Translations under genes and position numbers: made by a program
Notes under the pieces: generated by a model
What the model was told of the DNA's origin: nothing
Seen by the model: the letters and a program-made list of their open reading frames with translations, nothing else
The model's database searches: none
In this document: piece by piece, positions 37,065 through 45,384 of the stretch
Numbering within the stretch: position 1 is the first letter of the stretch
How the letters are laid out: every line of letters starts with the position of its first letter
NCBI RefSeq assembly: GCF_003034965.1
Contig: NZ_PZKE01000006.1
Coordinates: 159,832 to 223,831, forward strand
From: Fuscovulum blasticum DSM 2131
GTDB taxonomy: Bacteria; Pseudomonadota; Alphaproteobacteria; Rhodobacterales; Rhodobacteraceae
Direction of reading: 5' to 3'
Length of the DNA stretch: 64,000 bases

Positions 37065-38358
37065 CGGCTTTCTGGCGGGGCTGAGCGAGAACGCCCTGCT
37101 GGCGCTGCCCTGGATCTTTGAATTCTGGGCGCTGCCGCATCAGGTGCCGCCGGCCGGGGCCTGGAAGACCTGGGTCGTCATGGGCGGGCGCGGGGCGGGC
37201 AAGACGCGGGCCGGATCGGAATGGGTGCGGTCGATGGTCGAAGGCGGCACGCCGCTGGCGGCGGGGCGGGCGTCGCGGCTGGCGCTGGTGGCCGAGACGG
37301 TGGACCAGGCGCGCGAGGTGATGGTGATGGGCGACAGCGGCATCCTGGCCTGTTCGCCGCCCGACCGGCGGCCCGAGTGGGTGGCGGGGCGCAAGACGCT
37401 GGTCTGGCCGAATGGGGCGGAGGCGCAGGTGTTTTCGGCGCATGACCCTGAATCCTTGCGCGGCCCGCAATTCGATGCGGCCTGGGCGGATGAGCTGGCG
37501 AAATGGTCGAAGGGGCGCGAGGCCTGGGACCAGCTTCAGTTCGCCTTGCGGCTGGGCCGCAACCCGCAGCAGGTGGTGACGACCACGCCGCGCAATGTCG
37601 ATGTGCTGAAGGCGATCCTGAAGAACCCGTCCACCGTGATCACCCATGCCCCGACCGAGGCGAACCGCGCCTGGCTGGCCGAGAGTTTCCTGGCCGAGGT
37701 GCAGGCGCGCTATGCCGGCACCAGCCTGGGCCGGCAGGAGCTGGAGGGGGTGCTGGTGGAAGAGGCCGAGGGGGCGCTGTGGACGCCGGCGATGATCGCG
37801 GCGGCGCAGGCGGCGCCGGAGGTGCGGCCAAGCCGGGTTGTGGTGGCGGTGGACCCGCCGGTAACCGCGACCAAGGCCAGCGACGAATGTGGCATCGTGG
37901 TGGTCGGCGCCGATCTGCGCGGGCCGCCGGCCGCATGGCGGGCGGTGGTGCTGGCCGACCGCAGCGTCAAGGGCGCCTCGCCGGATGGCTGGGCGCGGGC
38001 CGCGCTGGCCGCGCTGGAGGAGTTCGGGGCCGAGCGGCTGGTGGTCGAGGTCAACCAGGGGGGCGATCTGGTGGCGCAGGTGGTGCGGCAGAGCGATCCG
38101 CTGGCGCCGATCCGCGAGGTGCGGGCGATGCGGGGCAAGATGCTGCGCGCCGAGCCGGTGGCGGCGCTGTATGAGCAGGGCCGGGTGGCGCATGTCCGGG
38201 GCCTGCAGGCGCTGGAGGCGCAGATGATGAAGATGGCGCGGACGGGGTGGGAGGGCTCTGGCAGCCCTGACCGGCTGGATGCGCTGGTCTGGGCGCTGAC
38301 CGAGCTGATGGTCGATCCGACTGGCCGGATCGGCCGGCCGGCGGTGCGGACGATCTGA
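37015..38358 (+). CDS. GTA terminase large subunit (g2)
   Basis: A 447-residue packaging motor from the ATG at 37015 (MKSGAVWLASATQEEIDGFL). The ATPase domain has a Walker A-like GGRGAGKTRAGSEWVR and a Walker B-type ending in PQFDAAWADELAKW. The nuclease domain shows VVVAVDPPVTATKASDECGIVVVG and later SPDRLDALVWALTEL with the metal-binding aspartates. It packages short host DNA pieces into GTA heads. The start codon is uncertain because upstream ATGs (36973, 36940) are also in frame but have poor ribosome binding sites. A dispersed hairpin element fills most of the 132 bases before g3. Confidence 0.92.
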   Translation: MKSGAVWLASATQEEIDGFLAGLSENALLALPWIFEFWALPHQVPPAGAWKTWVVMGGRGAGKTRAGSEWVRSMVEGGTPLAAGRASRLALVAETVDQAREVMVMGDSGILACSPPDRRPEWVAGRKTLVWPNGAEAQVFSAHDPESLRGPQFDAAWADELAKWSKGREAWDQLQFALRLGRNPQQVVTTTPRNVDVLKAILKNPSTVITHAPTEANRAWLAESFLAEVQARYAGTSLGRQELEGVLVEEAEGALWTPAMIAAAQAAPEVRPSRVVVAVDPPVTATKASDECGIVVVGADLRGPPAAWRAVVLADRSVKGASPDGWARAALAALEEFGAERLVVEVNQGGDLVAQVVRQSDPLAPIREVRAMRGKMLRAEPVAALYEQGRVAHVRGLQALEAQMMKMARTGWEGSGSPDRLDALVWALTELMVDPTGRIGRPAVRTI

Positions 38359-38380
38359 GCGCCGGGGCCTTTGGCGGCCC

Positions 38381-38425
38381 CCGGGGCGCTGCCCCGGACC
38401 CCGGGATATTTCTGGACAGATGAAA
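38381..38425 (+). repeat. Dispersed hairpin element, copy 1 (between g2 and g3)
   Basis: A CCGGGGC/GCCCCGG stem (38381-38387 with 38391-38397) is followed by the conserved tail GGGATATTT, two variable bases, GGACAGATGAAA (38403-38425). The tail is repeated with 21 of 23 matches on the minus strand at 53801-53823. It sits in the largest gap of the GTA cluster. Confidence 0.7.
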
Positions 38426-38490
38426 TGGCAGGTTCGTCGGCCCCGGCGGGGCGGCGGGGGCGCTGTCATGCGACGAAAGGAGCGACCGAG

Positions 38491-39675
38491 GTGTTCGATT
38501 TCCTGAAACGGGCCGGGCAGGCGGGGCCTGCCGCGATGCCGGAGAAGAAGGCCAGCGCCACCGGGCGGGTGATCGCCTGGGCCGGGTCGGGCCGTGTGGC
38601 CTGGAGCCCGCGCGATGCGGTGTCGCTGGCGAAGGCGGGGTTTCAGGGCAATCCCATCGGGTTCCGCGCCGTGCGGCTGATTGCCGAGGCGGCGGCGGCC
38701 TTGCCGGTGCTGTGCCAGGATGCCGAACGTCGGTTCGACCAGCATCCGCTGCTGGCGCTGCTGGCGCGCCCGAATGGCGGGCAGGGGCGGGCCGAGCTGA
38801 TGGAGGCGGTGTTCGGGCATCTGCTCTTGTCGGGCAATGCCTATGTCGAGGCGGTGCCGGGGCCGGGGGCGATGCCGGGCGAGCTGCATGTGTTGCGCAG
38901 CGACCGGATGGCGCTGGTGCCGGGGCCGGATGGCTGGCCGGTGGCCTATGATTATGCCGTGGGGGGCAGGACGCACCGCTTTGCGGTGAGCGAGGGGCAG
39001 AGCCCGATCTGCCACATCCGCAGCTTTCACCCGCAGGATGACCATTACGGGCTGTCGCCCCTGCAGGCGGCGGCGGTGGCGATCGACGTGCACAACAGCG
39101 CCAGCGCCTGGTCAAAGGCGCTGCTGGACAATGCCGCGCGGCCTTCGGGGGCGATTGTCTACAAGGGTACGGATGGCGGGTCTGTGCTGACACCGGACCA
39201 GTATGACCGGCTGGTCAGCGAGATGGAGGCGCATCACCAGGGCGCGCGCAATGCCGGGCGGCCGATGCTGCTGGAAGGGGGGCTGGACTGGAAGCCGATG
39301 GGGTTCAGCCCCAGCGACATGGAGTTTCACGAGACCAAGCAGGCGGCGGCGCGGGAAATTGCCATCGCCTTCGGCGTGCCGCCGATGCTGATGGGGATTC
39401 CGGGCGACGCCACCTATGCCAATTATCAGGAGGCGAACCGCGCCTTCTATCGGCTGACCGTGCTGCCGCTGGCGCAGCGGGTGCTGGCGGCGCTGTCGCA
39501 CTGGCTGGCCGGGTTCACCGGCGAGACGGTGGAGCTGCGGCCGGATCTGGACCAGATCCCGGCGCTGGCCATCGAGCGTGACCAGCAATGGACCCGCGTG
39601 GGGGCGGCCGATTTCCTGACCGTGGCCGAGAAGCGGGCCCTGCTGGGGCTGCCGCGATTGCCGGAGGCGGAATGA
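38491..39675 (+). CDS. GTA portal protein (g3), HK97 family
   Basis: A 394-residue portal protein. The GTG at 38491 is chosen because AAAGGAG (38477-38483) lies 7 bases upstream and the protein then begins VFDFLKRAG (read as Met), as HK97-type portals do. Signature stretches are AGFQGNPIGFRAVRLIAEAA, HPLLALLARPNGGQGRAELM, the LLSGNAYVEA strand and GIPGDATYANYQEANRAFYR near the C-terminus. Twelve copies would form the DNA entry ring at one vertex. It ends inside the start of g3.5. Confidence 0.92.
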   Translation: MFDFLKRAGQAGPAAMPEKKASATGRVIAWAGSGRVAWSPRDAVSLAKAGFQGNPIGFRAVRLIAEAAAALPVLCQDAERRFDQHPLLALLARPNGGQGRAELMEAVFGHLLLSGNAYVEAVPGPGAMPGELHVLRSDRMALVPGPDGWPVAYDYAVGGRTHRFAVSEGQSPICHIRSFHPQDDHYGLSPLQAAAVAIDVHNSASAWSKALLDNAARPSGAIVYKGTDGGSVLTPDQYDRLVSEMEAHHQGARNAGRPMLLEGGLDWKPMGFSPSDMEFHETKQAAAREIAIAFGVPPMLMGIPGDATYANYQEANRAFYRLTVLPLAQRVLAALSHWLAGFTGETVELRPDLDQIPALAIERDQQWTRVGAADFLTVAEKRALLGLPRLPEAE

Positions 39676-39917
39676 ACCTGCGCAAGGAAGGCGCGGGGTC
39701 GCGCTTCCTGTTCGACAGTTTCGATGCGGCGCAGGCCCGGATCGAGGCCAATGAACGGGTGATGGAGGAGCGGTGGTCGGCGCTGGATTACCGGCTGGCG
39801 CAGATCGACGCCGCGCTGGAACGGCTGGAGCGGCGCATCTGGCTGGGGGTTTACGGGGTCGCGGCCTTTCTGCTGACGCAGGGGGCCGAGGCGCTGATCA
39901 GGGCAGCAATGAGGTGA
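39672..39917 (+). CDS. GTA small protein g3.5
   Basis: An 81-residue protein between portal and protease genes, in the place of RcGTA g3.5. It has a coiled-coil-like helix (RIEANERVMEERWSALDYRL) and a C-terminal hydrophobic segment (IWLGVYGVAAFLLTQGAEAL) that could span the membrane. It overlaps g3 by 4 bases and is followed by g4 after 4 bases. No function is known to me; co-conservation with the cluster argues that it is a real gene. Confidence 0.75.
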   Translation: MNLRKEGAGSRFLFDSFDAAQARIEANERVMEERWSALDYRLAQIDAALERLERRIWLGVYGVAAFLLTQGAEALIRAAMR

Positions 39918-39921
39918 GGCG

Positions 39922-40476
39922 ATGAACGGCGGATATGGCGCCCCGGAGCGGAAATTCCACCGTCCCGAGGCGGGATTGACAGTGACGGAGGGGCATGTCG
40001 TGACGGGCTATGCCTCGATTTTCGGCCTGCGCGACCAGGGCGGGGATGTGGTGGCGCAGGGGGCTTATGCCGCGTCGCTGAAACGGCTGGGGGCTGCGGG
40101 CGGACGGGTCAAGATGCTGTGGCAGCATGATCCGGGACAGCCCATCGGCGTCTGGGACGAGGTGCGGGAGGATGCCACCGGCCTGCGGGTCAAGGGGCGC
40201 CTGCTGACCGAGATCGGCAAGGGCCGCGAAGTTGCGGCCCTGCTGGCGGCGGGGGCGATCGACGGGCTTTCGATCGGCTATCGCACCGTCCGGGCGGAAC
40301 GCGACGGCAAGGGACAGCGCCTGTTGCAGGAGCTGGACCTGTGGGAAGTGTCGCTGGTGACCTTTCCGATGCTGCCGCAGGCGCGGGTGGCGGCGAAATC
40401 CGACGATCTGTCGGGCCTTTTCCACGAGTTGGCCGGTGTCTTTGACGAGGCGCGCCGGAGCCTGGCCGGGCGCTGA
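39922..40476 (+). CDS. GTA prohead protease (g4), HK97 family
   Basis: A 184-residue serine protease of the HK97 prohead type (MEROPS U35/S78). The conserved core GHVVTGYASIFGLRDQGGD is followed by the catalytic His in VKMLWQHDPGQPIG and the Ser in AIDGLSIGYRTV. LLQELDLWEVSLVTFPMLPQ matches the family end. It would trim the N-terminal scaffold domain of the g5 capsid protein during head maturation. GTGAGGCG precedes the ATG at 39922. A 39-base gap separates it from g5. Confidence 0.92.
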   Translation: MNGGYGAPERKFHRPEAGLTVTEGHVVTGYASIFGLRDQGGDVVAQGAYAASLKRLGAAGGRVKMLWQHDPGQPIGVWDEVREDATGLRVKGRLLTEIGKGREVAALLAAGAIDGLSIGYRTVRAERDGKGQRLLQELDLWEVSLVTFPMLPQARVAAKSDDLSGLFHELAGVFDEARRSLAGR

Positions 40477-40515
40477 GCGCGCCCGGAACTGAACCTGAAC
40501 AGAAGGGATCGAAGG

Positions 40516-41712
40516 ATGACCGAGAGAGAGTCTCGGGCCGGGGAAGCCATGCCCCAGGCCCATTCGCCGGCCGCGGAGGTGAAAACCGCGATGTCCGGTT
40601 TCCTGAAGGAATTCAACAGCTTTCAGGGTGACGTGAAGAAAGCGCTGCAACATCAGGAAGAGCGACTGACCATGCTGGATCGGAAAACCATGACCTACGG
40701 ACGCCCGGCCCTTTCGACCGCGGTGGAGCTGGACGTTCCGCACAGACAGGCGTTCAACGCCTATCTGCGGACCGGCGACGATGACGGGCTGCGCGGCCTG
40801 GTGCTGGATGGCAAGGCCATGTCCGGCGCGGTGGCTGCGGATGGCGGCTATCTGGTCGATCCGCAGACGGCGGACAGCATCCGGTCGATGCTGGTGTCCA
40901 CCTCGTCGCTGCGGGCGGTGGCCAATGTCGTGCAGGTCGAGGCGACCTCGTTCGATGTGCTGATCGACCGCAGCGAAGTGGGGTCGGGCTGGGCGACCGA
41001 AAGCGGCGCGGCGGCGGAAACGGCGACGCCGACCATCGAGCGCATCTCGATCCGGCTGCATGAGCTGAGCGCGATGCCGAAGGCCAGCCAGCGCCTGCTG
41101 GATGACAGCGCCTTTGACGTGGAAGGCTGGCTGGCCGGCAAGATCGCCACGCGCTTTATCCGCGCCGAGGCGGCGGCCTTCATCAGCGGCGATGGCGTGG
41201 ACAAGCCGAAGGGGATTCTGCTGCCGGGCAAGGTGGCGAATGCAAGCTGGGCCTGGGGCAGCCTGGGCTATGTGCCCACCGGGGCGGCGGCGGATTTCGC
41301 CACCACCAATGCCAGCGACTGCATCGTGAACCTGGTCTATGCCCTGGGCGCGGATTATCGCGCGAACGGCACCTTCCTGATGAATTCCAAGACCGCCGGC
41401 GCGGTGCGGAAGATGAAGGATGCCGATGGCCGCTTCATGTGGGGCGACAGCCTGCAGGCGGGCGAACCCGCGCGGCTGATGGGCTATCCGGTGCTGATCT
41501 GCGAGGACATGCCGGATGTCGCGGCGAACAGCTATCCGATTGCCTTCGGCGATTTTGCCGCCGGCTATACGGTGGCCGAGCGCCCCGACCTGCGCATCCT
41601 GCGCGATCCGTTCAGCGCCAAGCCGCATGTGCTGTTCTATGCCAGCAAGCGCGTGGGGGGCGATGTCACCGACTATGCCGCGATCAAGCTGCTGAAAGTG
41701 GCCGTTTCGTAA
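40516..41712 (+). CDS. GTA major capsid protein (g5), HK97 fold
   Basis: A 398-residue HK97-fold capsid protein. AGAAGGG eight bases upstream supports the ATG at 40516. Residues 1 to about 63 form a charged coiled-coil scaffold (delta) domain, ending near KTMTYGRP. Cleavage there by g4 is expected, because the RcGTA capsid protein is known to be processed at the equivalent place. The mature part contains AADGGYLVDPQTADSIRSML, the RASQ-like AMPKASQRLLDDSAFDVEGW (beta-hinge and spine helix) and LMGYPVLICEDMPDVAANSY. An 81-base gap with a perfect 17-bp hairpin follows, before g6. Confidence 0.95.
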   Translation: MTERESRAGEAMPQAHSPAAEVKTAMSGFLKEFNSFQGDVKKALQHQEERLTMLDRKTMTYGRPALSTAVELDVPHRQAFNAYLRTGDDDGLRGLVLDGKAMSGAVAADGGYLVDPQTADSIRSMLVSTSSLRAVANVVQVEATSFDVLIDRSEVGSGWATESGAAAETATPTIERISIRLHELSAMPKASQRLLDDSAFDVEGWLAGKIATRFIRAEAAAFISGDGVDKPKGILLPGKVANASWAWGSLGYVPTGAAADFATTNASDCIVNLVYALGADYRANGTFLMNSKTAGAVRKMKDADGRFMWGDSLQAGEPARLMGYPVLICEDMPDVAANSYPIAFGDFAAGYTVAERPDLRILRDPFSAKPHVLFYASKRVGGDVTDYAAIKLLKVAVS

Positions 41713-41721
41713 GGCGGCGGC

Positions 41722-41761
41722 CCGGCGCGGGGCGCGCGCAGGGTCGCGCGCCCCGCGCCGG
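41722..41761 (+). terminator. Perfect 17-bp hairpin after the capsid gene g5
   Basis: Bases 41722-41738 pair perfectly with 41745-41761 around a 6-base loop (CAGGGT); all pairs but none of the loop are G-C. Only three Ts follow. It lies 10 bases after the capsid stop codon in the one clear gap between g5 and g6. It could be a partial terminator or a 3' stabiliser that raises capsid mRNA over the distal genes. Confidence 0.8.
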
Positions 41762-41793
41762 TTTCAGTTCATCGGCGGGATCGGGGGAAAGAC

Positions 41794-42396
41794 ATGATGT
41801 TGACCGAAGTGACGGCGGTGCCGGGGGCGGCCCTGCCGGTCGAGGCCTTGAAGGAGCATCTGCGGCTGGGCAGCGGGTTTGCGCTGGCGCCGGCGCAGGA
41901 CGGGCTTCTGGAAAGCCATCTTCGCGCCGCGATCTCGGTCATCGAGGGGCGGACGGCCAAGGCGCTGCTGGAACGGCGCTTCGAATGGGCCTTGGCCGGG
42001 TGGCGCGATCCGGTTGAGCAGGCGCTCCCGCTGGGGCCGGTGGCGCGGATCGCGGCGGTGACGCTGGTTGCGGCGGACGGCGGGCAGACGGTGGTTTCGC
42101 CGGACAGCTATCGGCTGGAGGTCGATCTGCACCGGCCCCGGCTGGTTGCCGCCGGAATGGCGCTGCCGTTGATCCCGTCCGGGGGGCGGGTGGTGATCGC
42201 CTTTGATGCCGGGTTCGGCCTTGGCTGGACTGATGTTCCGGCCGATCTGCGGCAGGCGGTGCTGCTGCTGGCGGCCGAGTTCTACGAGCATCGCCATGAT
42301 GACGGCAGCGGGCAGGCGGGGCTGCCGTTCGCCGTTGCCACGCTGATCGAACGCTGGCGGGCGGTCAGACTCCTGGGCGGAAGGGGGCGGAGATGA
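41794..42396 (+). CDS. GTA head-tail adaptor protein (g6)
   Basis: A 200-residue head-tail connector of the gp6-like family. Typical features are VEALKEHLRLGSGFALAPAQ, the helix LESHLRAAISVIEGRTAKAL, and the C-terminal VPADLRQAVLLLAAEFYEHR followed by LPFAVATLIERWR. It forms the ring below the portal in the connector. Two adjacent ATG codons (41794, 41797) follow GGGGGAAAG. It ends in an ATGA overlap with g7. Confidence 0.85.
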   Translation: MMLTEVTAVPGAALPVEALKEHLRLGSGFALAPAQDGLLESHLRAAISVIEGRTAKALLERRFEWALAGWRDPVEQALPLGPVARIAAVTLVAADGGQTVVSPDSYRLEVDLHRPRLVAAGMALPLIPSGGRVVIAFDAGFGLGWTDVPADLRQAVLLLAAEFYEHRHDDGSGQAGLPFAVATLIERWRAVRLLGGRGRR

Positions 42397-42731
42397 AGGT
42401 GCCGCATCTGAACCGCGCGCTGGTTCTGGAGGGCGCCGAGCGCGTGGCCGACGGGGCGGGCGGCTTTGCCACGGTCTGGCAGCCGGTGGCCACGCTTTGG
42501 GCCGAGGTGGTGGCCGGGGCGGGGCGCGATCCAGCTGGCGAAGAGGTGGTGCTGAGTTCGGTTGCCTGCCGCATCACGGTGCGGGCGGCCTTGCCCGGCG
42601 CGCCGAACCGGCCGCGCCCGGACCAGAGGTTCCGCGAAGGCAGCCGGATCTTCACCATCCTGGCGGTGGCCGAGCGTGATCCGGCCGGGCGCTGGCTGAC
42701 CTGTCATTGCCGGGAGGAGGCCCCGAAATGA
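42393..42731 (+). CDS. GTA head closure/stopper protein (g7)
   Basis: A 112-residue protein of the SPP1 gp16/HK97 gp10-like head completion family. The pattern HLNRALVLEGAERVADGAGG, the WAEVVAGAGR strand and the RFREGSRIFTILAVAERDPA end fit the small beta-barrel that closes the connector after packaging. It overlaps g6 and g8 by 4 bases each, so the three are translationally coupled. Confidence 0.82.
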   Translation: MKVPHLNRALVLEGAERVADGAGGFATVWQPVATLWAEVVAGAGRDPAGEEVVLSSVACRITVRAALPGAPNRPRPDQRFREGSRIFTILAVAERDPAGRWLTCHCREEAPK

Positions 42732-43123
42732 GCTATGGCGCAGCGGCCGCCTTGCAGGCGGCGGTATTTCAGGCGCTGGCCGATGCCACGACTTTGGCCG
42801 GGGTGGCGATCCATGACGCGGTGCCGCCGTCCCCGGCGGGCACTTTCGTGCTGCTTGGCCCGGAAGACGTGCGCGATGCCAGCGACAAGACCGGGGCCGG
42901 GGCCGAGCATGTTGTGGCAATCAGCGTGATCAGTGATGGCACCGGCTTTCTGGCGGCAAAGACGATTGCCGGGGCGATCACGGACACTTTGTCGGGAGCT
43001 GCGCTGGCGTTGACGAGGGGGCGGCTGGTGAGCCTGACGTTTCAGCGTGCCACGGCCCGGCGGATTGACGAAGGCGAGGTGCGCCGGATCGACCTGAGCT
43101 TCCGCGCCAGGGTCGAACTTTGA
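42728..43123 (+). CDS. GTA tail terminator protein (g8, DUF3168)
   Basis: A 131-residue protein of the DUF3168 family, which forms the tail terminator ring joining tail tube and connector. It starts MSYGAAAALQAAVFQALADA within the g7 stop region. The family core is visible as VAIHDAVPPSPAGTFVLLGP and the closing LVSLTFQRATARRIDEGEVR. A 40-base gap with a strong Shine-Dalgarno sequence follows before g9. Confidence 0.85.
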   Translation: MSYGAAAALQAAVFQALADATTLAGVAIHDAVPPSPAGTFVLLGPEDVRDASDKTGAGAEHVVAISVISDGTGFLAAKTIAGAITDTLSGAALALTRGRLVSLTFQRATARRIDEGEVRRIDLSFRARVEL

Positions 43124-43163
43124 CGGCGCAAGCCAAGACGACAACCTTTTCAAGGAGATGACC

Positions 43164-43577
43164 ATGGCTGTTCAGGCCGGCAAGGATTTGCTGATCAAGA
43201 TCGACCAGACGGGAGACGGACATTTCGAAACCGTCGCCGGCCTGCGCGCAACGCGACTGAGTTTCAATGCCGAGACGGTCGATGTGACCAGTCTGGAATC
43301 GCAGGGTGGCTGGCGCGAACTGCTGGCCGGCGCGGGGGTGAAATCGGCGGGAATCTCCGGGTCCGGGGTGTTTCGCGATGCGAATACCGACGAGCGCGCG
43401 CGGCAGGTGTTCTTTTCCGGCGAGATTCCGGCGTTTCAGGTGATCATCCCCGGTTTCGGCATTGTCGAGGGGCCGTTCCAGATTACCGCGCTGGAATATG
43501 CCGGCAGCCACAATGGCGAGGCGACCTATGAGGTCGCGCTTGCCTCGGCCGGCGTGCTGACGTTCACGGCGCTCTGA
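43164..43577 (+). CDS. GTA major tail protein (g9)
   Basis: A 137-residue major tail tube protein (TP901-1/GTA type). AAGGAG at 43152-43157 sits 6 bases before the ATG at 43164, so this start is preferred over the in-frame ATG at 43158, which would overlap the ribosome binding site. Recognisable parts are MAVQAGKDLLIKIDQTGDG, the FNAETVDVTSLESQGGWREL strand pair (VDVTS motif) and SGSGVFRDANTDERARQVFF. It stacks as hexamers to form the tail tube. The strong ribosome binding site fits the high copy number. Confidence 0.92.
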   Translation: MAVQAGKDLLIKIDQTGDGHFETVAGLRATRLSFNAETVDVTSLESQGGWRELLAGAGVKSAGISGSGVFRDANTDERARQVFFSGEIPAFQVIIPGFGIVEGPFQITALEYAGSHNGEATYEVALASAGVLTFTAL

Positions 43578-43897
43578 TGGCGAACCCCTGGGCGGGAGAG
43601 GTCGAGATCCTTCTCGACGGCAAGCCGCATGTGGCGCGGCTGACGCTGGGCGCGCTGGCAGAACTGGAGGCCGGATTGGCGGCGGGATCGCTGCTGGATC
43701 TGGTCGAGCGGTTCGAGGGCGGGCGGTTTTCGTCGCGCGACGTGCTGGCGCTGGTGGTGGCGGGGCTGCGGGGCGGGGGGTGGCCCGGTACCGCGGCTGA
43801 TCTGATGACAGCCGAGATCGGCGGGGGGCCGGTCGCGGCGGCGCGGGCTGCGGCGGAACTGCTGGCGCGCGCCTTTGCCTTGCCCGAGGCGGGATGA
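43577..43897 (+). CDS. GTA tail assembly chaperone (g10)
   Basis: A 106-residue protein of the GTA gp10 family. It starts on the last base of the g9 stop codon. The N-terminal part (GEVEILLDGKPHVARLTLGA) is a small beta domain, and LGALAELEAGLAAGSLLDLV to RDVLALVVAGLRGGG are helical. Together with g10.1 it occupies the place of the overlapping tail chaperones (gpG/gpGT-type) that coat the tape measure protein. It ends in an ATGA-type overlap with g10.1. Confidence 0.87.
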   Translation: MANPWAGEVEILLDGKPHVARLTLGALAELEAGLAAGSLLDLVERFEGGRFSSRDVLALVVAGLRGGGWPGTAADLMTAEIGGGPVAAARAAAELLARAFALPEAG

Positions 43898-44106
43898 TGC
43901 CCGGTCTGGACTGGCCCGGCCTGATGCGGGCGGGGTTGAACGGGCTGGGGCTTGAGCCCGCGGTGTTCTGGCGTCTGACGCCGGTGGAACTGCGGATCAT
44001 GCTGGGCATCGAGCAGGGCGCGGCCCCGCTGACACGGGCGCGGCTGGCCGAACTGGCCGCCGCCTTTCCGGACGTGACCAAGGGAGCAGGGAATGGAGCG
44101 GATTGA
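43894..44106 (+). CDS. GTA small tail assembly protein (g10.1)
   Basis: A 70-residue helical protein. It overlaps g10 by 4 bases and g11 by 14 bases. The pattern DWPGLMRAGLNGLGLEPAVF followed by WRLTPVELRIMLGIEQG matches the small phage tail assembly chaperone family (PF09550-like) found in GTAs. Either of two adjacent ATGs (43894 or 43897) may start it. It is probably the second half of the chaperone pair that phage make by frameshifting; here it is a separate gene. Confidence 0.8.
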   Translation: MMPGLDWPGLMRAGLNGLGLEPAVFWRLTPVELRIMLGIEQGAAPLTRARLAELAAAFPDVTKGAGNGAD

Positions 44107-44746
44107 TCTGCTGACCGAGCAACTGGCGGCGCTGGATGCCCAGCTTGGCAGTTCGGCGGCGGTGGTGGCCGTCTTTGACGGTGAGTTGGCGCGAATGCGG
44201 GAAACGGCGGTCTTTACCAATCGCGAGGTCAGCACGTTGTCATCTGGCCTGTCAGGTGGATTGCGCCGGGCGTTCGACGGGCTGGTGTTTGACGGGATGA
44301 AACTGTCGGACGCCTTGCAAAACGTGGCGAAGACCATGGTCGACACGATCTACGCCATCGCGATGAAGCCGGTCACCAACGCCTTTGGCGGGGCGCTGGC
44401 GCAAGGGGTCAGCGCGGTGATGGGCGGGCTGATGCCCTTTGAAAAGGGCGGCAGCTTTTCGCAGGGCCGCGTGATGCCGTTTGCCCAAGGCGGGATCGTC
44501 GCCTCGCCCGTCAGCTTTGCCATGCGGGGCGGGCGCGGGCTGATGGGCGAGGCCGGGCCCGAGGCGATCATGCCGCTGACGCGCGGCGCGGACGGGCGGC
44601 TTGGCGTGCAGGCGTCCGGCGGGGCGCGCCCGGTCAACGTGGTGATGAACATCACCACGCCAGACGTGCGCGGCTTTGAGCGCAGCCAATCCCAGGTCGC
44701 GGCGCAGGTGGGCCGCGCGCTGGCCCGCGGTCAACGCAACAGGTGA
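44093..44746 (+). CDS. GTA tape measure protein (g11)
   Basis: A 217-residue tape measure, very short compared with siphophages, as is typical for RcGTA whose tail is about 50 nm. It has N-terminal helices (LLTEQLAALDAQLGSSAAVV), a central amphipathic helix region (LQNVAKTMVDTIYAIAMKP), then Gly-rich FEKGGSFSQGRVMPFAQGG and GLMGEAGPEAIMPLTRGADG, the conserved C-terminus of phage tape measures. It sets tail length and probably passes DNA into the recipient. Five bases separate it from g12. Confidence 0.88.
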   Translation: MERIDLLTEQLAALDAQLGSSAAVVAVFDGELARMRETAVFTNREVSTLSSGLSGGLRRAFDGLVFDGMKLSDALQNVAKTMVDTIYAIAMKPVTNAFGGALAQGVSAVMGGLMPFEKGGSFSQGRVMPFAQGGIVASPVSFAMRGGRGLMGEAGPEAIMPLTRGADGRLGVQASGGARPVNVVMNITTPDVRGFERSQSQVAAQVGRALARGQRNR

Positions 44747-44751
44747 GAAGA

Positions 44752-45384
44752 ATGGCATTCCACGAAATCCGTTTCCCGGCCAACCTGAGCTTCGGTTCGG
44801 TCGGTGGCCCCGAGCGGCGCACCGAGATCGTGACGCTGCAGAACGGGCACGAAGAGCGCAACACGCCCTGGGCCCACAGCCGCCGCCGCTATGACGCGGG
44901 TCTGGGGCTGCGGTCGCTGGATGATGTCGAGACGCTGATCGCCTTTTTCGAGGCAAGGTCCGGGCAGTTGCACGGCTTTCGTTGGAGGGACTGGGCGGAT
45001 TACCGGTCTGGCCCGGCAACACGGGCGGTCAGCTTCGACGATCAGGTGATCGGCGTCGGCGACGGGCTGGCGGCGGTGTTCCAACTGGTCAAGACCTATC
45101 GGTCGGGGGCGGAAAGCTATGCCCGCCCGGTTCGCAAGCCGGTTGCGGGATCGGTTCTGGTGGCGGTCGCGGGCGACCCCAAGGTCGAGGGGCTGGAGTT
45201 CACGGTTGATCCTGCCATGGGCGAGATCCGCTTTGCCACCGCGCCGCCGCTTGGCGCCCGGATCACCGCCGGGTTCGAGTTTGACGTGCCGGTGCGCTTC
45301 GACACCGACCGCATCCAGGTTTCGGTGGCGTCGTTTCAGGCGGGGGATGTGCCCAGCGTTCCCGTGGTGGAGGTCCGGCAATGA
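44752..45384 (+). CDS. GTA distal tail protein (g12, DUF2460)
   Basis: A 210-residue protein of the DUF2460 family. It begins MAFHEIRFPANLSFGSVGGP and has the family motifs ERNTPWAHSRRRYDAGLGLR and LHGFRWRDWADYRSG. DUF2460 proteins form the distal tail ring that joins tail tube and hub. The ATG at 44752 is preferred (GAGAAG upstream) over an in-frame ATG-like start 9 bases earlier. The g13 start overlaps its stop codon by 4 bases. Confidence 0.92.
   Translation: MAFHEIRFPANLSFGSVGGPERRTEIVTLQNGHEERNTPWAHSRRRYDAGLGLRSLDDVETLIAFFEARSGQLHGFRWRDWADYRSGPATRAVSFDDQVIGVGDGLAAVFQLVKTYRSGAESYARPVRKPVAGSVLVAVAGDPKVEGLEFTVDPAMGEIRFATAPPLGARITAGFEFDVPVRFDTDRIQVSVASFQAGDVPSVPVVEVRQ

Noticed and set aside
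36751..39093. 780-codon open frame opposite GTA g1-g3
   Set aside because: Antisense to three recognised GTA genes and lacking any domain pattern.
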